This document shows, in pieces, positions 1-7,939 of a stretch of 64,000 nucleotides of DNA; position 1 is the stretch's first letter, and each line of letters starts with the position of its first letter. The notes beneath the pieces are model-generated. The model had not been told where the DNA came from. It saw only the letters and a program-made list of their open reading frames with translations, and did not search any database. This DNA comes from Marinospirillum alkaliphilum DSM 21637 (lineage in GTDB: Bacteria; Pseudomonadota; Gammaproteobacteria; Pseudomonadales; Halomonadaceae), in assembly GCF_900119735.1 (NCBI RefSeq), contig NZ_FPJW01000011.1, forward strand, positions 36,669-100,668, given 5' to 3'. Position numbers and translations under genes: made by a program.

Positions 1-174
1 GCCAAAGACCGACTCCACGCAGGCAAACTGGTCAATCATGTTGCGTTGCAAATTGGTGGTAAGGGGGGTGGCCGCCCCGACATGGCACAAGCTGGCGGTA
101 CTGATGCCGCAGCGCTGCCCGCAGCCCTGGCATCGGTGAAAGCCTGGGTTGCCGAACAACTGGGTCAGGCATAA
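1..174 (+). CDS. alaS: Alanine--tRNA ligase, C-terminal end (partial)
   Basis: Only the last 57 codons are inside the window; the gene starts upstream. The visible peptide carries the [15 protein letters not shown] glycine-rich motif typical of the DHHA1/C-terminal domain of alanyl-tRNA synthetase and ends in VAEQLGQA. AlaS charges tRNA-Ala in the cytoplasm, and this C-terminal part aids oligomerisation and tRNA binding. The stop lies 29 bp before lysC. The order alaS-lysC-csrA is common in Pseudomonas-like gammaproteobacteria, which supports the call. Confidence 0.93.
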   Translation, partial: AKDRLHAGKLVNHVALQIGGKGGGRPDMAQAGGTDAAALPAALASVKAWVAEQLGQA

Positions 175-203
175 GTTTTTTAATTTAACCCAATAGGACT
201 CCT

Positions 204-1442
204 ATGGCACTTTATGTACAGAAGTTCGGTGGCACCTCTGTAGGTACTGTTGAACGGATCAAGAAGGTTGCTGAGCGTGTTGGACGCTTCCGCAAGGAAG
301 GCCATGATGTGGTGGTGGTGGTTTCAGCCATGAGCGGTGAAACCAACCGACTGATCGCGCTGGCAAAAGACATTCACGACGAACCCTCACCGCGTGAAAT
401 GGACATGCTGGTTTCAACCGGTGAGCAGGTTACTATTGCCCTGCTGGCCATGGCCCTGGAACAACAGGGTACACCGGCGACCTCCTACACCGGTGCACAG
501 GTCGGCATCATCACTGACAAGGCTTACACCAAAGCCCGTATCAAGAAAATTGACACCGAAGCCATCAACCAGGACCTGAAAGCCGGTCGCGTGGTAGTGG
601 TTGCCGGCTTCCAGGGTGTGGATGAAGAAGGCAACATCACCACCCTGGGTCGTGGTGGCTCGGACACCACAGGCGTAGCACTGGCTGCCGCACTGAAAGC
701 CGATGAATGCCAGATCTACACTGATGTGGATGGTGTGTATACCGCTGATCCCCGTATTTGCTCCAAGGCCAGCCGCCTGGATACCATCACGGTTGAAGAA
801 ATGCTGGAGCTTGCCAGTCTTGGCTCCAAGGTACTGCAGATTCGCTCGGTTGAGTTTGCTGGAAAATACAAGGTCCCACTGCGCGTTCTGTCCAGTTTTG
901 AAGACAACGAAGGCCCGGGCACACTAATTGTTGCTGATGATGAGGAGAACCCCTCGATGGAAGAACCACTGATCTCTGGTATTGCCCACAACACCAATGA
1001 AGCCAAGCTGACGGTTCTTGGCGCACCGGATATTCCCGGTGTTGCTGCCAGGATTCTCGGACCGATCGGTGACGCCAACATCGAAGTGGACATGATTGTT
1101 CAGAACGTCTCTCCTGACGGCAAATCCACCGACTTCTCCTTCACCGTCGGTCGTGGTGACTACAAAAAAGCCAAGGCCCTGCTGGAAGACATCGTGACTG
1201 AAATGGGCGCCGGTAAGGTGGTTGGCGACACCGCCATTGCCAAGGTTTCGCTGGTGGGCGTTGGCATGCGCTCCCATGCCGGTGTGGCCAGCCTGATGTT
1301 CAAGACACTGGCATCAGCCGGCATCAATATCCGCATGGTCTCCACCTCTGAAATCAAGATTTCCGTGGTGATTGATGAAAACTTCACCGAGCTGGCCGTT
1401 CGCACCCTGCACACGGCCTTTGGCCTCGACAAAGCCGAGTAA
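204..1442 (+). CDS. lysC: Aspartate kinase
   Basis: Phosphorylates L-aspartate to beta-aspartyl phosphate, the first step towards lysine, threonine, methionine and diaminopimelate. The 412-aa protein opens with the kinase signature KFGGTSVG (residues 7-14). It has the substrate/ATP segment [12 protein letters not shown] near residue 150 and two C-terminal ACT domains (about 265-410) with the [11 protein letters not shown] and [11 protein letters not shown] stretches. The length fits the monofunctional Pseudomonas-type enzyme, not the longer bifunctional ThrA/MetL. The ATG has TAGGA six bases upstream. Feedback inhibition through the ACT domains is expected from the family. It probably shares a transcript with alaS, given the 29-bp gap. 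Confidence 0.96.
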   Translation: MALYVQKFGGTSVGTVERIKKVAERVGRFRKEGHDVVVVVSAMSGETNRLIALAKDIHDEPSPREMDMLVSTGEQVTIALLAMALEQQGTPATSYTGAQVGIITDKAYTKARIKKIDTEAINQDLKAGRVVVVAGFQGVDEEGNITTLGRGGSDTTGVALAAALKADECQIYTDVDGVYTADPRICSKASRLDTITVEEMLELASLGSKVLQIRSVEFAGKYKVPLRVLSSFEDNEGPGTLIVADDEENPSMEEPLISGIAHNTNEAKLTVLGAPDIPGVAARILGPIGDANIEVDMIVQNVSPDGKSTDFSFTVGRGDYKKAKALLEDIVTEMGAGKVVGDTAIAKVSLVGVGMRSHAGVASLMFKTLASAGINIRMVSTSEIKISVVIDENFTELAVRTLHTAFGLDKAE

Positions 1443-1450
1443 TTGCATCA

Positions 1451-1466
1451 GCGCCAGGGATGGCGC
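1451..1466 (+). terminator. Hairpin after lysC (weak terminator candidate)
   Basis: GCGCCA-GGGA-TGGCGC forms a perfect 6-bp stem with a 4-base loop nine bases after the lysC stop. No U-tract follows (ACATCTTTGTG), so intrinsic termination is uncertain; it could be a processing or 3'-end stabilising hairpin. Confidence 0.3.
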
Positions 1467-1517
1467 ACATCTTTGTGACAATTTAAAAAAGGCATTCAGA
1501 AAATAGCTAAAAATCAT

Positions 1518-1546
1518 TTAACATTTTTATGCTATTAGCCGATAAT
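1518..1546 (+). promoter_or_regulatory. Sigma-70-type promoter for csrA
   Basis: TTAACA (1518-1523), a 17-bp spacer and GATAAT (1541-1546) lie about 140 bp before the csrA start. The sequence around them is AT-rich. This predicts a roughly 130-nt csrA leader and lets csrA be transcribed independently of lysC. Confidence 0.55.
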
Positions 1547-1685
1547 CAGCATGCCTGTGAAAAATGAACTACAGTCATCGGAGATGGTCTGTTTTTTCAC
1601 GGCATTCAACGGAAGACTGCACTATCTGCCTTCTTCCCTGCCTGTTGAGTTTTTTCTCTGGACTGCTTGATAAGGAGATTCCACC

Positions 1686-1877
1686 ATGCTTATTCTCACA
1701 CGTCGCGTTGGCGAAACCCTGATGATTGGTGACGAAGTCACTGTTACCGTACTGGGTGTCAAGGGTAATCAAGTTCGCATTGGTGTGAACGCACCCAAAG
1801 AGGTTGCTGTTCACCGCGAAGAGATTTACCAGCGCATTCAACGTGAAAAGGAAGAAGGTAACCAGGGTAACTTCTGA
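1686..1877 (+). CDS. csrA: Carbon storage regulator CsrA/RsmA
   Basis: A small dimeric RNA-binding protein that binds GGA motifs in mRNA leaders and controls translation of genes for motility, biofilm and carbon storage. The 63-aa product starts [16 protein letters not shown] and contains the conserved [20 protein letters not shown] core, including the RNA-contacting N-terminal strand (L4, R6) and the VHREE segment around residues 42-46. A perfect AAGGAG lies eight bases before the ATG. The gene has its own promoter and terminator and sits between lysC and a tRNA cluster, as in Pseudomonas relatives. The tail GNQGNF after the core is variable in the family. Confidence 0.97.
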   Translation: MLILTRRVGETLMIGDEVTVTVLGVKGNQVRIGVNAPKEVAVHREEIYQRIQREKEEGNQGNF

Positions 1878-1907
1878 TTCCTGATTTCCTGACCTTCGGG
1901 TCTGCTG

Positions 1908-1958
1908 AAACCGCAACAATCTGGCCGTCTGTGAGCCTTTGATTGTTGCGGTTTTTTT
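1908..1958 (+). terminator. Rho-independent terminator after csrA
   Basis: AAACCGCAACAATC (1908-1921) pairs with GATTGTTGCGGTTT (1941-1954) to give a 14-bp stem followed by a T-run. It lies 30 bp past the csrA stop and isolates csrA from the tRNA genes. Confidence 0.85.
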
Positions 1959-2015
1959 GTGCCCATTACCCCAACACAAGCCTTTGCTTCAGCAAGTTTT
2001 TTTCAACCAAAAGGG

Positions 2016-2043
2016 TAGACAAACTGATAACAGATGGTATTAT
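2016..2043 (+). promoter_or_regulatory. Promoter of the tRNA-Ser/tRNA-Arg cluster
   Basis: TAGACA (2016-2021), a 16-bp spacer and TATTAT (2038-2043) precede the tRNA-Ser 5' end by 12 bp. The discriminator (GTGCGCCG) is G+C-rich, as in stringently controlled stable-RNA promoters. Confidence 0.55.
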
Positions 2044-2055
2044 GTGCGCCGTGTT

Positions 2056-2145
2056 GGAGAGGTGGCCGAGTGGCTGAAGGCGCGCCCCTGCTAAGGGCGT
2101 ATGGGAGAAATCTCATCGAGGGTTCGAATCCCTCTCTCTCCGCCA
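2056..2145 (+). tRNA. tRNA-Ser (GCU anticodon)
   Basis: Class II tRNA with a long variable arm. The acceptor GGAGAGG pairs with TCTCTCC, the anticodon loop reads ...CTGCTAA... with anticodon GCT, the T-arm is GAGGG-TTCGAAT-CCCTC, and CCA is encoded. It decodes AGC/AGU serine codons. First gene of a three-tRNA cluster. Confidence 0.95.
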
Positions 2146-2164
2146 CCGAATCAGTATCAAATAC

Positions 2165-2241
2165 GCGCTCATAGCTCAGCTGGATAGAGTACCTGGCTAC
2201 GAACCAGGCGGTCGGAGGTTCGAATCCTCCTGAGCGCGCCA
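2165..2241 (+). tRNA. tRNA-Arg (ACG anticodon), copy 1
   Basis: 77-nt tRNA. The acceptor GCGCTCA pairs with TGAGCGC, the anticodon stem is CCTGG/CCAGG with loop CTACGAA (anticodon ACG, A34 normally edited to inosine), the T-loop is standard, and CCA is encoded. Reads CGU/CGC/CGA arginine codons. Confidence 0.96.
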
Positions 2242-2302
2242 ACTGATTCATGATGGAAAGCTACTCCATTCTGCTTTGGAGAGCTGCTACAAGTTGCAAT
2301 GC

Positions 2303-2379
2303 GCGCTCATAGCTCAGCTGGATAGAGTACCTGGCTACGAACCAGGCGGTCGGAGGTTCGAATCCTCCTGAGCGCGCCA
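2303..2379 (+). tRNA. tRNA-Arg (ACG anticodon), copy 2
   Basis: Identical over all 77 bases to the copy at 2165-2241, separated from it by 61 bp of unrelated sequence. A tandem duplication that raises gene dosage for CGN decoding; no separate promoter is evident, so one cluster transcript is likely. Confidence 0.96.
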
Positions 2380-2421
2380 CTTGCAAAATCTCTGTGTTAA
2401 ACCTCCCTGCTCTGCAATCCC

Positions 2422-2459
2422 TTATCTGAACCTACGCCCGTTATCTGAACCTGCGTCCG
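2422..2459. repeat. 19-bp near-perfect tandem repeat at the prk 3' end
   Basis: TTATCTGAACCTACGCCCG (2422-2440) is followed at once by a second copy with two mismatches (2441-2459). The right copy contains the prk stop codon and final codons; the left copy lies just past the stop. It looks like replication slippage that copied the gene's end, leaving the protein intact. Confidence 0.85.
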
Positions 2460-3313
2460 TCCAGCAATTCCTGTACTCGCGGCAACATGATCAATTCCAG
2501 CGCCAAAGGCATTTTTGCACCCGGCACCACCAGGGTGTGAGGGCGCGACATGAAACTATCCTTGATCATTGCCAGCAGATAGGGAAAATCCACCTTCTGC
2601 GGCCCACGAAACCGTATCACCACAAAACTTTCATCTGCAGTTGGCACGCTACGCGGCTCAAAAGGATTGGAGGTATCCACCACCGGTACTCGCTGGAAGT
2701 TGATGTGGGTGCGCGAAAACTGCGGCAGGATATAACGCAGATAATCCTCCATCCGCGACTGGATGGTATCAATCACCGCCTCCTGTGAATAACCCCGCAA
2801 CTTGGTGTCCCGATCAATCTTCTGAATCCACTCCAGGTTGATGGACGGTGCCACACCAATCAACAGGTCCACATACTGGGCAATGTTGATCTCCTCAGTG
2901 ACCAGACCACCATGCAGCCCTTCATACAACAACAGGTCGGTAGCCTCTGGCAGTGACTCCCAGGGCGTAAAGGTACCCACCTTATGGCCCGCCTCAACCA
3001 GTTCCTTGTCTTCCGCATGAATATAGTGGCGATAACTGCCAGTGCCTCCAGTGGAATACTCCAGAAACAGCTGCTCCAGGCGATCCAGCAGGTTGGCTTC
3101 AATGGCAAAGTGAGACAGCGACTGTTTACGCTCAGGATGTGCCAGCAAGAGTTTTTCCAGCTGATCACGGGTGTAACGGTGAAAACTGTCTCCATGCACA
3201 AAAGCAGCCACCACATCCTGCCGTGCAAACATGCGCGCAAAGGCATCCTTGATGGTGGTGGTGCCAGCGCCGGATGAACCCGTCACTGCAATAATGGGAT
3301 ATTCCCGCGACAT
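2441..3313 (-). CDS. prkB: Phosphoribulokinase (orphan PrkB type)
   Basis: The family phosphorylates ribulose 5-phosphate to ribulose 1,5-bisphosphate. The 290-aa protein has a P-loop GSSGAGTTT at residues 12-20, then HGDSFHRYTRDQ and LLYEGLHGG, matching the ~290-aa proteobacterial enzymes including E. coli PrkB. GGGAGG lies ten bases before the ATG, inside the end of the upstream thioesterase gene (3-bp gap), so the two are translationally coupled. No RuBisCO or other Calvin-cycle gene is present in the window. Orphan copies of this family are frequent in heterotrophic gammaproteobacteria and their physiological role is unsettled, so carbon fixation should not be assumed. Confidence 0.88.
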   Translation of the reverse strand: MSREYPIIAVTGSSGAGTTTIKDAFARMFARQDVVAAFVHGDSFHRYTRDQLEKLLLAHPERKQSLSHFAIEANLLDRLEQLFLEYSTGGTGSYRHYIHAEDKELVEAGHKVGTFTPWESLPEATDLLLYEGLHGGLVTEEINIAQYVDLLIGVAPSINLEWIQKIDRDTKLRGYSQEAVIDTIQSRMEDYLRYILPQFSRTHINFQRVPVVDTSNPFEPRSVPTADESFVVIRFRGPQKVDFPYLLAMIKDSFMSRPHTLVVPGAKMPLALELIMLPRVQELLDGRRFR

Positions 3314-3316
3314 GAA

Positions 3317-3748
3317 TCAGCGCCTCCCAGCCAACTTCAGAAAGTTTTCCGGTACTGCCACTGCCTTGCGACTGGCATAATCAAAAAACACCACACCGGC
3401 TTTTGCCAACGCCACCTGCGCGCCATCACTGCGCACCACACGATGATAAAGCTCGGCTCCTTTGGTGCTGATTTCGCCAATAGCCAGCTCTATCACCAGC
3501 GCATCCGCATAAAAGGCTTCTGCCTGATAATGCACTACCAATTCAGCAACCACCCAACCGATGCCTTCACCACCCAGATTCAACTCACTCAGTCCGTGAC
3601 TGTCCAGCCAGCCACAGCGTGCATCATGCAATAAAGACACCAATGTATCGTGCCCCAGATGCTGACCGTAGTTGATGTCACAGATTCGCAGGGTTAAAGG
3701 ATGGCGATAAACCACTGCAGCTGGAAACTCAAGACTGGTGCGAGGCAT
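3317..3748 (-). CDS. Acyl-CoA thioesterase, hotdog fold (4HBT type)
   Basis: A 143-aa single-domain hotdog protein. The N-terminal segment DINYGQHLGHDTLVSLLHDAR resembles the catalytic-helix region of the YbgC/FadM-like 4-hydroxybenzoyl-CoA thioesterase family; later strands (WVVAELVVHYQAEAF, GAELYHRVVRSDG) fit the fold. It should hydrolyse a cytoplasmic acyl-CoA; the substrate cannot be read from sequence. AGGAG lies seven bases before the ATG. It is followed directly by prkB, and preceded by the purD terminator, so it probably heads a two-gene operon. Confidence 0.8.
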   Translation of the reverse strand: MPRTSLEFPAAVVYRHPLTLRICDINYGQHLGHDTLVSLLHDARCGWLDSHGLSELNLGGEGIGWVVAELVVHYQAEAFYADALVIELAIGEISTKGAELYHRVVRSDGAQVALAKAGVVFFDYASRKAVAVPENFLKLAGRR

Positions 3749-3765
3749 ACAAAACTCCTGGAGTC

Positions 3766-3790
3766 AAAAAGGCCCGGCATTGCCGGGCCC
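3766..3790 (-). terminator. Rho-independent terminator after purD
   Basis: On the minus strand a perfect stem GGCCCGGCA/TGCCGGGCC with a minimal loop is followed by TTTTT. It lies between purD and the thioesterase gene and should end the purD transcript. Confidence 0.82.
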
Positions 3791-3818
3791 AGGTTCAAAA
3801 CGAGCGTATGACAGCAGC

Positions 3819-5111
3819 TTAACCCTTCGACTCTTCCCGGGCAATAGCGCGGTAACCGATGTCACGACGGCAAAAACCATCTTTCCAGCTGATTTGATCC
3901 ACCAGTTGATAAGCACGACGCTGCGCCTCAGAAACACTTGTACCCAAAGCAGTGGCACAGAGCACTCGACCGCCCGCAGTGACAACCTGATCACCTTGAA
4001 GCTGTGTACCCGCATGAAACACCTTGGCATCAGGCTGTTCCTGCTGTGGCAAACCGCTGATCACATCACCCTTGTTATAGTCACCGGGATAACCACCTGC
4101 AGCCATCACCACACCCAGTGATGCCCGCTCGTCCCATTCAGCAGTCACCTGATCCAGACGCCCCGCCAGGGCCGCCTGACACAAGGCCACCAGATCGGAC
4201 TGCAAGCGCAGCATAATGGGCTGGGTTTCAGGATCACCAAAGCGGCAGTTGTATTCAATCACCTTCGGCGCACCGCTGGCGTCAATCATCAGGCCGGCAT
4301 AAAGAAAACCTGTGTAAGGGTTACCTTCAGCAGCCATGCCGCGTACGGTTGGATAAATCACTTCATCCATCACCCGCTGATGCACCTCAGGCGTCACCAC
4401 CGGAGCAGGTGAGTAGGCACCCATGCCACCGGTATTCGGACCGGTATCAGCATCACCCACCCGCTTGTGATCCTGGCTGGTGGCCATTGGCAGGGCATTG
4501 ACACCATCCACCATCACAATGAAACTGGCTTCTTCGCCTTCCAGAAACTCCTCGATCACCACCCGCGCACCGGCATCACCAAAGGCATTGCCTGACAACA
4601 TGTCGCGTACGGCATCCTCTGCTTCATCCAGCGTCATGGCCACAATCACGCCCTTACCCGCAGCCAGACCATCCGCCTTTACCACGATGGGTGCACCTTT
4701 TTCCTGCAGGTAGGCCAGCGCCTCATCCACCTGGGTGAAAACACCGTAATAAGCCGTTGGAATGGCATGACGCGCCAGAAAATCCTTGGTGAAGGCCTTG
4801 GAGCCTTCCAATTGCGCCGCCCCCTTTGAAGGACCAAAAATGGCCAGCCCCTGCTGCTGAAAATAGTCAACAATACCAGCAACCAACGGCACTTCCGGGC
4901 CGACCAGAGTCAGTGCAATGCCTTCATCGCGCACCAGTTGGGCCAGGCCCTCAAAATCCAGCACATCCAGCGCAACATTGCGCATGCCGGGTTCCAGTGC
5001 CGTTCCCGCATTACCGGGTGCAACAAGCACTTCACTGACCTGTGGGGACTGAGCTGCTTTCCAGGCCAGCGCGTGTTCACGCCCGCCGCTGCCGATGACC
5101 AATACTTTCAT
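3819..5111 (-). CDS. purD: Phosphoribosylamine--glycine ligase (GAR synthetase)
   Basis: ATP-dependent joining of glycine to 5-phosphoribosylamine in de novo purine synthesis, cytoplasmic. The 430-aa protein has the N-terminal MKVLVIGSGGREHALAWK motif, the ATP-grasp region VVKADGLAAGKGV (about 140-155), FLEGEEASFIVMVDG and the metal-binding CRFGDPETQ (about 290). A longer in-frame start exists 44 codons upstream, but family alignment and a GAAGG just before the ATG at 5111 favour the shorter protein. The gene stands alone, without purH, and ends at a clear terminator. Confidence 0.96.
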   Translation of the reverse strand: MKVLVIGSGGREHALAWKAAQSPQVSEVLVAPGNAGTALEPGMRNVALDVLDFEGLAQLVRDEGIALTLVGPEVPLVAGIVDYFQQQGLAIFGPSKGAAQLEGSKAFTKDFLARHAIPTAYYGVFTQVDEALAYLQEKGAPIVVKADGLAAGKGVIVAMTLDEAEDAVRDMLSGNAFGDAGARVVIEEFLEGEEASFIVMVDGVNALPMATSQDHKRVGDADTGPNTGGMGAYSPAPVVTPEVHQRVMDEVIYPTVRGMAAEGNPYTGFLYAGLMIDASGAPKVIEYNCRFGDPETQPIMLRLQSDLVALCQAALAGRLDQVTAEWDERASLGVVMAAGGYPGDYNKGDVISGLPQQEQPDAKVFHAGTQLQGDQVVTAGGRVLCATALGTSVSEAQRRAYQLVDQISWKDGFCRRDIGYRAIAREESKG

Positions 5112-5349
5112 GCCTTCGAGTTCCTGTAATGAGTCAAAATAACTGGCGCTATTATGGCAGATTTTACCCTGTGGAGCTTCTACGCAGACTGACATGCTAA
5201 AAAAGAGGTCATCTCTGCCAGGATGTGTTAAAAAAACAATCACTGTACAAGAGCGGTGAAGGATTGTACTCCGGCTTGTTTTTGCTGAAAAAACATCCCA
5301 GAATCAGGCAGTCAGGGAACAAAAAAACACACAACAGAAGAGATACGCC

Positions 5350-6558
5350 ATGATGAAAAAAACACTTCTTGGTATGACACTTGCGGCAGCTTCCGTAATG
5401 GGTGCTGCGGCCCTGCAGGCTGATGTAAAAATCGGCTTTCTCGGCGGTTTCACTGGCCCCATTGAAAGTATGACGCCAGCCATTCATGCCGGCGCCCAGT
5501 TGGCACAAAGTCATATCAATGCCCAGGGTGGTTTGCTGAACGGCCGTCAATTTGTGATGCCAACCGGCGATACCACCTGTGCTGACGCTTCAGCAGCCTC
5601 CAACGCAGCAGACCGCATGGTTAATACCGAGCGCGTCACTGCCATAGTGGGTGCACTGTGTACCGGTGCCACCATTGCTTCTGCCAATAACGCTGCCATT
5701 CCGGCGGGTGTGGTGATGATCTCTCCTGCCTCCACCGCACCGGCAGTGACCACCCTGAACGACAATGACCTGGTCTTCCGTACCGTGCCCTCTGACGCCT
5801 TCCAGGGTCAGGCACTGGCACACCTGCTGATTTCCAAAGGCATCAAGGAAGTGGTTGGCACCTATGTGAACAACGACTATGGTCGTGGTCTGGCCGATCA
5901 ATTCCGCCGCACTTACACTGCCCTGGGTGGTGAAGCCGTGGAAATTGTGGCTCACGAAGACAACCGTGCTGACTACCGCTCCGAGCTGGGCGCCCTCTCC
6001 GCTCATGGCGTAGATACCCTGATCATTTTTGCCTACGCTGACTCTTCCGGTCAGACCGTATTGCGCCAGGCACATGAAAGTGGTGCCTTCAGTCGTTATG
6101 TCGGTGTGGATGGCATGGCCAGTGAAAACCTGGTTCGCGCCGTTGGTGCCCGCGTAGTGGAAGGCATGATTGCCACTCGTCCCGGCTCCCCAAAACTGCC
6201 AGGCGCTGACATTTTTGCCGCTGAAGCCCGCAAGGCCGGCTTTGATCCCAGCGCCGTGTTCTCAGCCCAGGCTTATGATGCTGCCTTCATTCTGGCCCTG
6301 GCCGTTGAAAAGAATGGCTCCGATGCCCGCCAGGGCCTGAGCCAGGCTGTTCGTGCGGTATCCAGTGCACCCGGTGAAGTCATCCTGCCTGGTGAGTGGG
6401 AAAAAGCCAAACGCCTGATTGCTGCTGGCAAGGACATCAACTACGAAGGTGCCGCAGGCTCTCACGAGTTTGACGCCAACGGCGACATCCAGGGTGTAGT
6501 GGTTGAAATTGCCTTTGAAAACGGCCGCTTGGTCACCAAGGGTGAAGTGAAGTTCTGA
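5350..6558 (+). CDS. ABC transporter substrate-binding protein, LivK/branched-chain amino-acid type
   Basis: Periplasmic type I binding protein of the Leu/Ile/Val-amide family. The first ~25 residues (MMKKTLLGMTLAAASVMGAAALQA) are a Sec signal peptide. The mature part starts VKIGFLGGFTGP and contains the ligand-pocket segment VGALCTGATIASANNAA. 402 aa is normal for the family. The gene is convergent with the livM-livH-livF-livG block and shares a bidirectional terminator with it; no other binding protein lies in the block, so this is its likely partner. Two adjacent ATG codons open the frame; the first is used here. Substrate (amino acid, amide or other) is not resolved. Confidence 0.85.
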   Translation: MMKKTLLGMTLAAASVMGAAALQADVKIGFLGGFTGPIESMTPAIHAGAQLAQSHINAQGGLLNGRQFVMPTGDTTCADASAASNAADRMVNTERVTAIVGALCTGATIASANNAAIPAGVVMISPASTAPAVTTLNDNDLVFRTVPSDAFQGQALAHLLISKGIKEVVGTYVNNDYGRGLADQFRRTYTALGGEAVEIVAHEDNRADYRSELGALSAHGVDTLIIFAYADSSGQTVLRQAHESGAFSRYVGVDGMASENLVRAVGARVVEGMIATRPGSPKLPGADIFAAEARKAGFDPSAVFSAQAYDAAFILALAVEKNGSDARQGLSQAVRAVSSAPGEVILPGEWEKAKRLIAAGKDINYEGAAGSHEFDANGDIQGVVVEIAFENGRLVTKGEVKF

Positions 6559-6582
6559 TACTGAAGCTACCCTGATCTAAAT

Positions 6583-6616
6583 AAAAATCCCCGACCAGCA
6601 ATGATCGGGGATTTTT
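6583..6616. terminator. Bidirectional terminator between the binding protein and livM
   Basis: AAAAATCCCCGA (6583-6594) pairs with TCGGGGATTTTT (6605-6616) around a ten-base loop. T-runs on both strands make it work for the convergent genes on either side. Confidence 0.88.
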
Positions 6617-6640
6617 GTTTGTGGCTATGAAACCTGATGC

Positions 6641-7939
6641 TCAACCCTTTTCGTGGGTCAACTTCTCAGGCATCAGTCCCTTGGGTGCATAACGCAACAC
6701 CAGGGTAATCAACAAACCGATGACAAACACCCGTGCCTGCAAGGCCCGGCTGGACAGGTTGGCCGGTGCTTCCCAACCAAACAGGCTGCCCGCCACATCT
6801 GCATAAAGGTGCATCACATAAAGCGCCAGCGGCTCGGACATCACCCAGATGATGTAAACCAGCAAGGCACCCAGAATGGTACCCAGATTGTTGCCTGGCC
6901 CACCCAGAATCACCATCACCAGCACCAGGAAGGTATGGTTCAATGGCAAATACCCCTGAGCATCAAAAATGCCATTAAAGGTAGTCAGTGCACCTCCACC
7001 AATGCCAATCAGAACACAACCAAAAACAAAGACCTCAAGGCGACGTTTGTTAACGTCCTTACCCATCGCCTGGGCTGCTATTTCATTATCACGTATGGCA
7101 CGGATCATTCGCCCCCAGGGAGCATGATAAGCCCGCTGCAATAGGAAGAAGATAGCCACAATCATCACTGCCGTCACCGCCAGATAAATCGAGCGGGACA
7201 ACACAAAACCCAATTCAGCCGGTCCCGGAGTGGGCCAGGGCAAGGGGGATACCGTGGCCGTTCCGCGGGTTAACCAGTCTTCATTTTTCAGGAAGGCCTT
7301 GATGATTTCAGCAATGCCCAGGGTCGCAATCGCCAGATAATCACTGCGCAACCCCAGGCAGATATGCCCGATGAAATAGCCCACCAGTCCGGCCAGTAAA
7401 CCACCAACCAACCAACCGATCCAGGCTGGCAGCCCCAGGCCACCGATGAATCCGGCCTGATTTTCAATGGCCGAAGTCACCGGAGCAAACACGGACTTGA
7501 CCACCATCCAGGTGATCAAAGCCACAATAATGGTCAGAACAGTACGAAGCCGCTTCGACAAGCCGAATCGGTGCAGCTGGGAAACAGCCACCACCAGGAG
7601 TACACCGGCAATCAACCAGACAAAAGCCCTGCCCAGTTCACCCGGCAGGTCAGTGGACCAGAAAGCATCATTAACGGGCACACTGAACAACATGGCACAA
7701 AAACCACCCAGTGCCACAAAACCCATGACACCGGCATTAAACTGACCGCCATAACCCCACTGAATGGTTAATCCCAGAGCAATAATGGCATAACAGCTGG
7801 CTTCCACCAGCATGCGCACCCCATAAGCACTGCCCTGACTGATCAGCACCAGCAGCACGGCCAGAAACACCAGACCAGCCACCACCAGCTCACGCAATGG
7901 AAAGTTTTCCGGAAATTTGTTGAGAATGTTCGCCAGCAT
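6641..7939 (-). CDS. livM: ABC transporter permease, LivM type
   Basis: Inner-membrane permease of a branched-chain amino-acid-type importer. The 432-aa protein has about ten hydrophobic segments and the family signature LGLRSDYLAIATLGIAEI (around 200), followed by RAIRDNEIAAQAMGKD and the coupling region YLPLNHTFLVLVMVILGGPGNNLG. An extra hydrophobic stretch in the N-terminal half makes it longer than the ~320-aa short LivM forms. Its ATG overlaps the livH stop by one base (TGATG), indicating coupled translation. Confidence 0.9.
   Translation of the reverse strand: MLANILNKFPENFPLRELVVAGLVFLAVLLVLISQGSAYGVRMLVEASCYAIIALGLTIQWGYGGQFNAGVMGFVALGGFCAMLFSVPVNDAFWSTDLPGELGRAFVWLIAGVLLVVAVSQLHRFGLSKRLRTVLTIIVALITWMVVKSVFAPVTSAIENQAGFIGGLGLPAWIGWLVGGLLAGLVGYFIGHICLGLRSDYLAIATLGIAEIIKAFLKNEDWLTRGTATVSPLPWPTPGPAELGFVLSRSIYLAVTAVMIVAIFFLLQRAYHAPWGRMIRAIRDNEIAAQAMGKDVNKRRLEVFVFGCVLIGIGGGALTTFNGIFDAQGYLPLNHTFLVLVMVILGGPGNNLGTILGALLVYIIWVMSEPLALYVMHLYADVAGSLFGWEAPANLSSRALQARVFVIGLLITLVLRYAPKGLMPEKLTHEKG

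Noticed and set aside
2003..2251. 82-aa minus-strand frame over the tRNA cluster
   Set aside because: Lies fully across tRNA-Ser and the tRNA-Arg genes, a common false ORF.
2441..3313. Evidence for a complete Calvin cycle
   Set aside because: Only an orphan phosphoribulokinase is present; no RuBisCO or other cbb genes.
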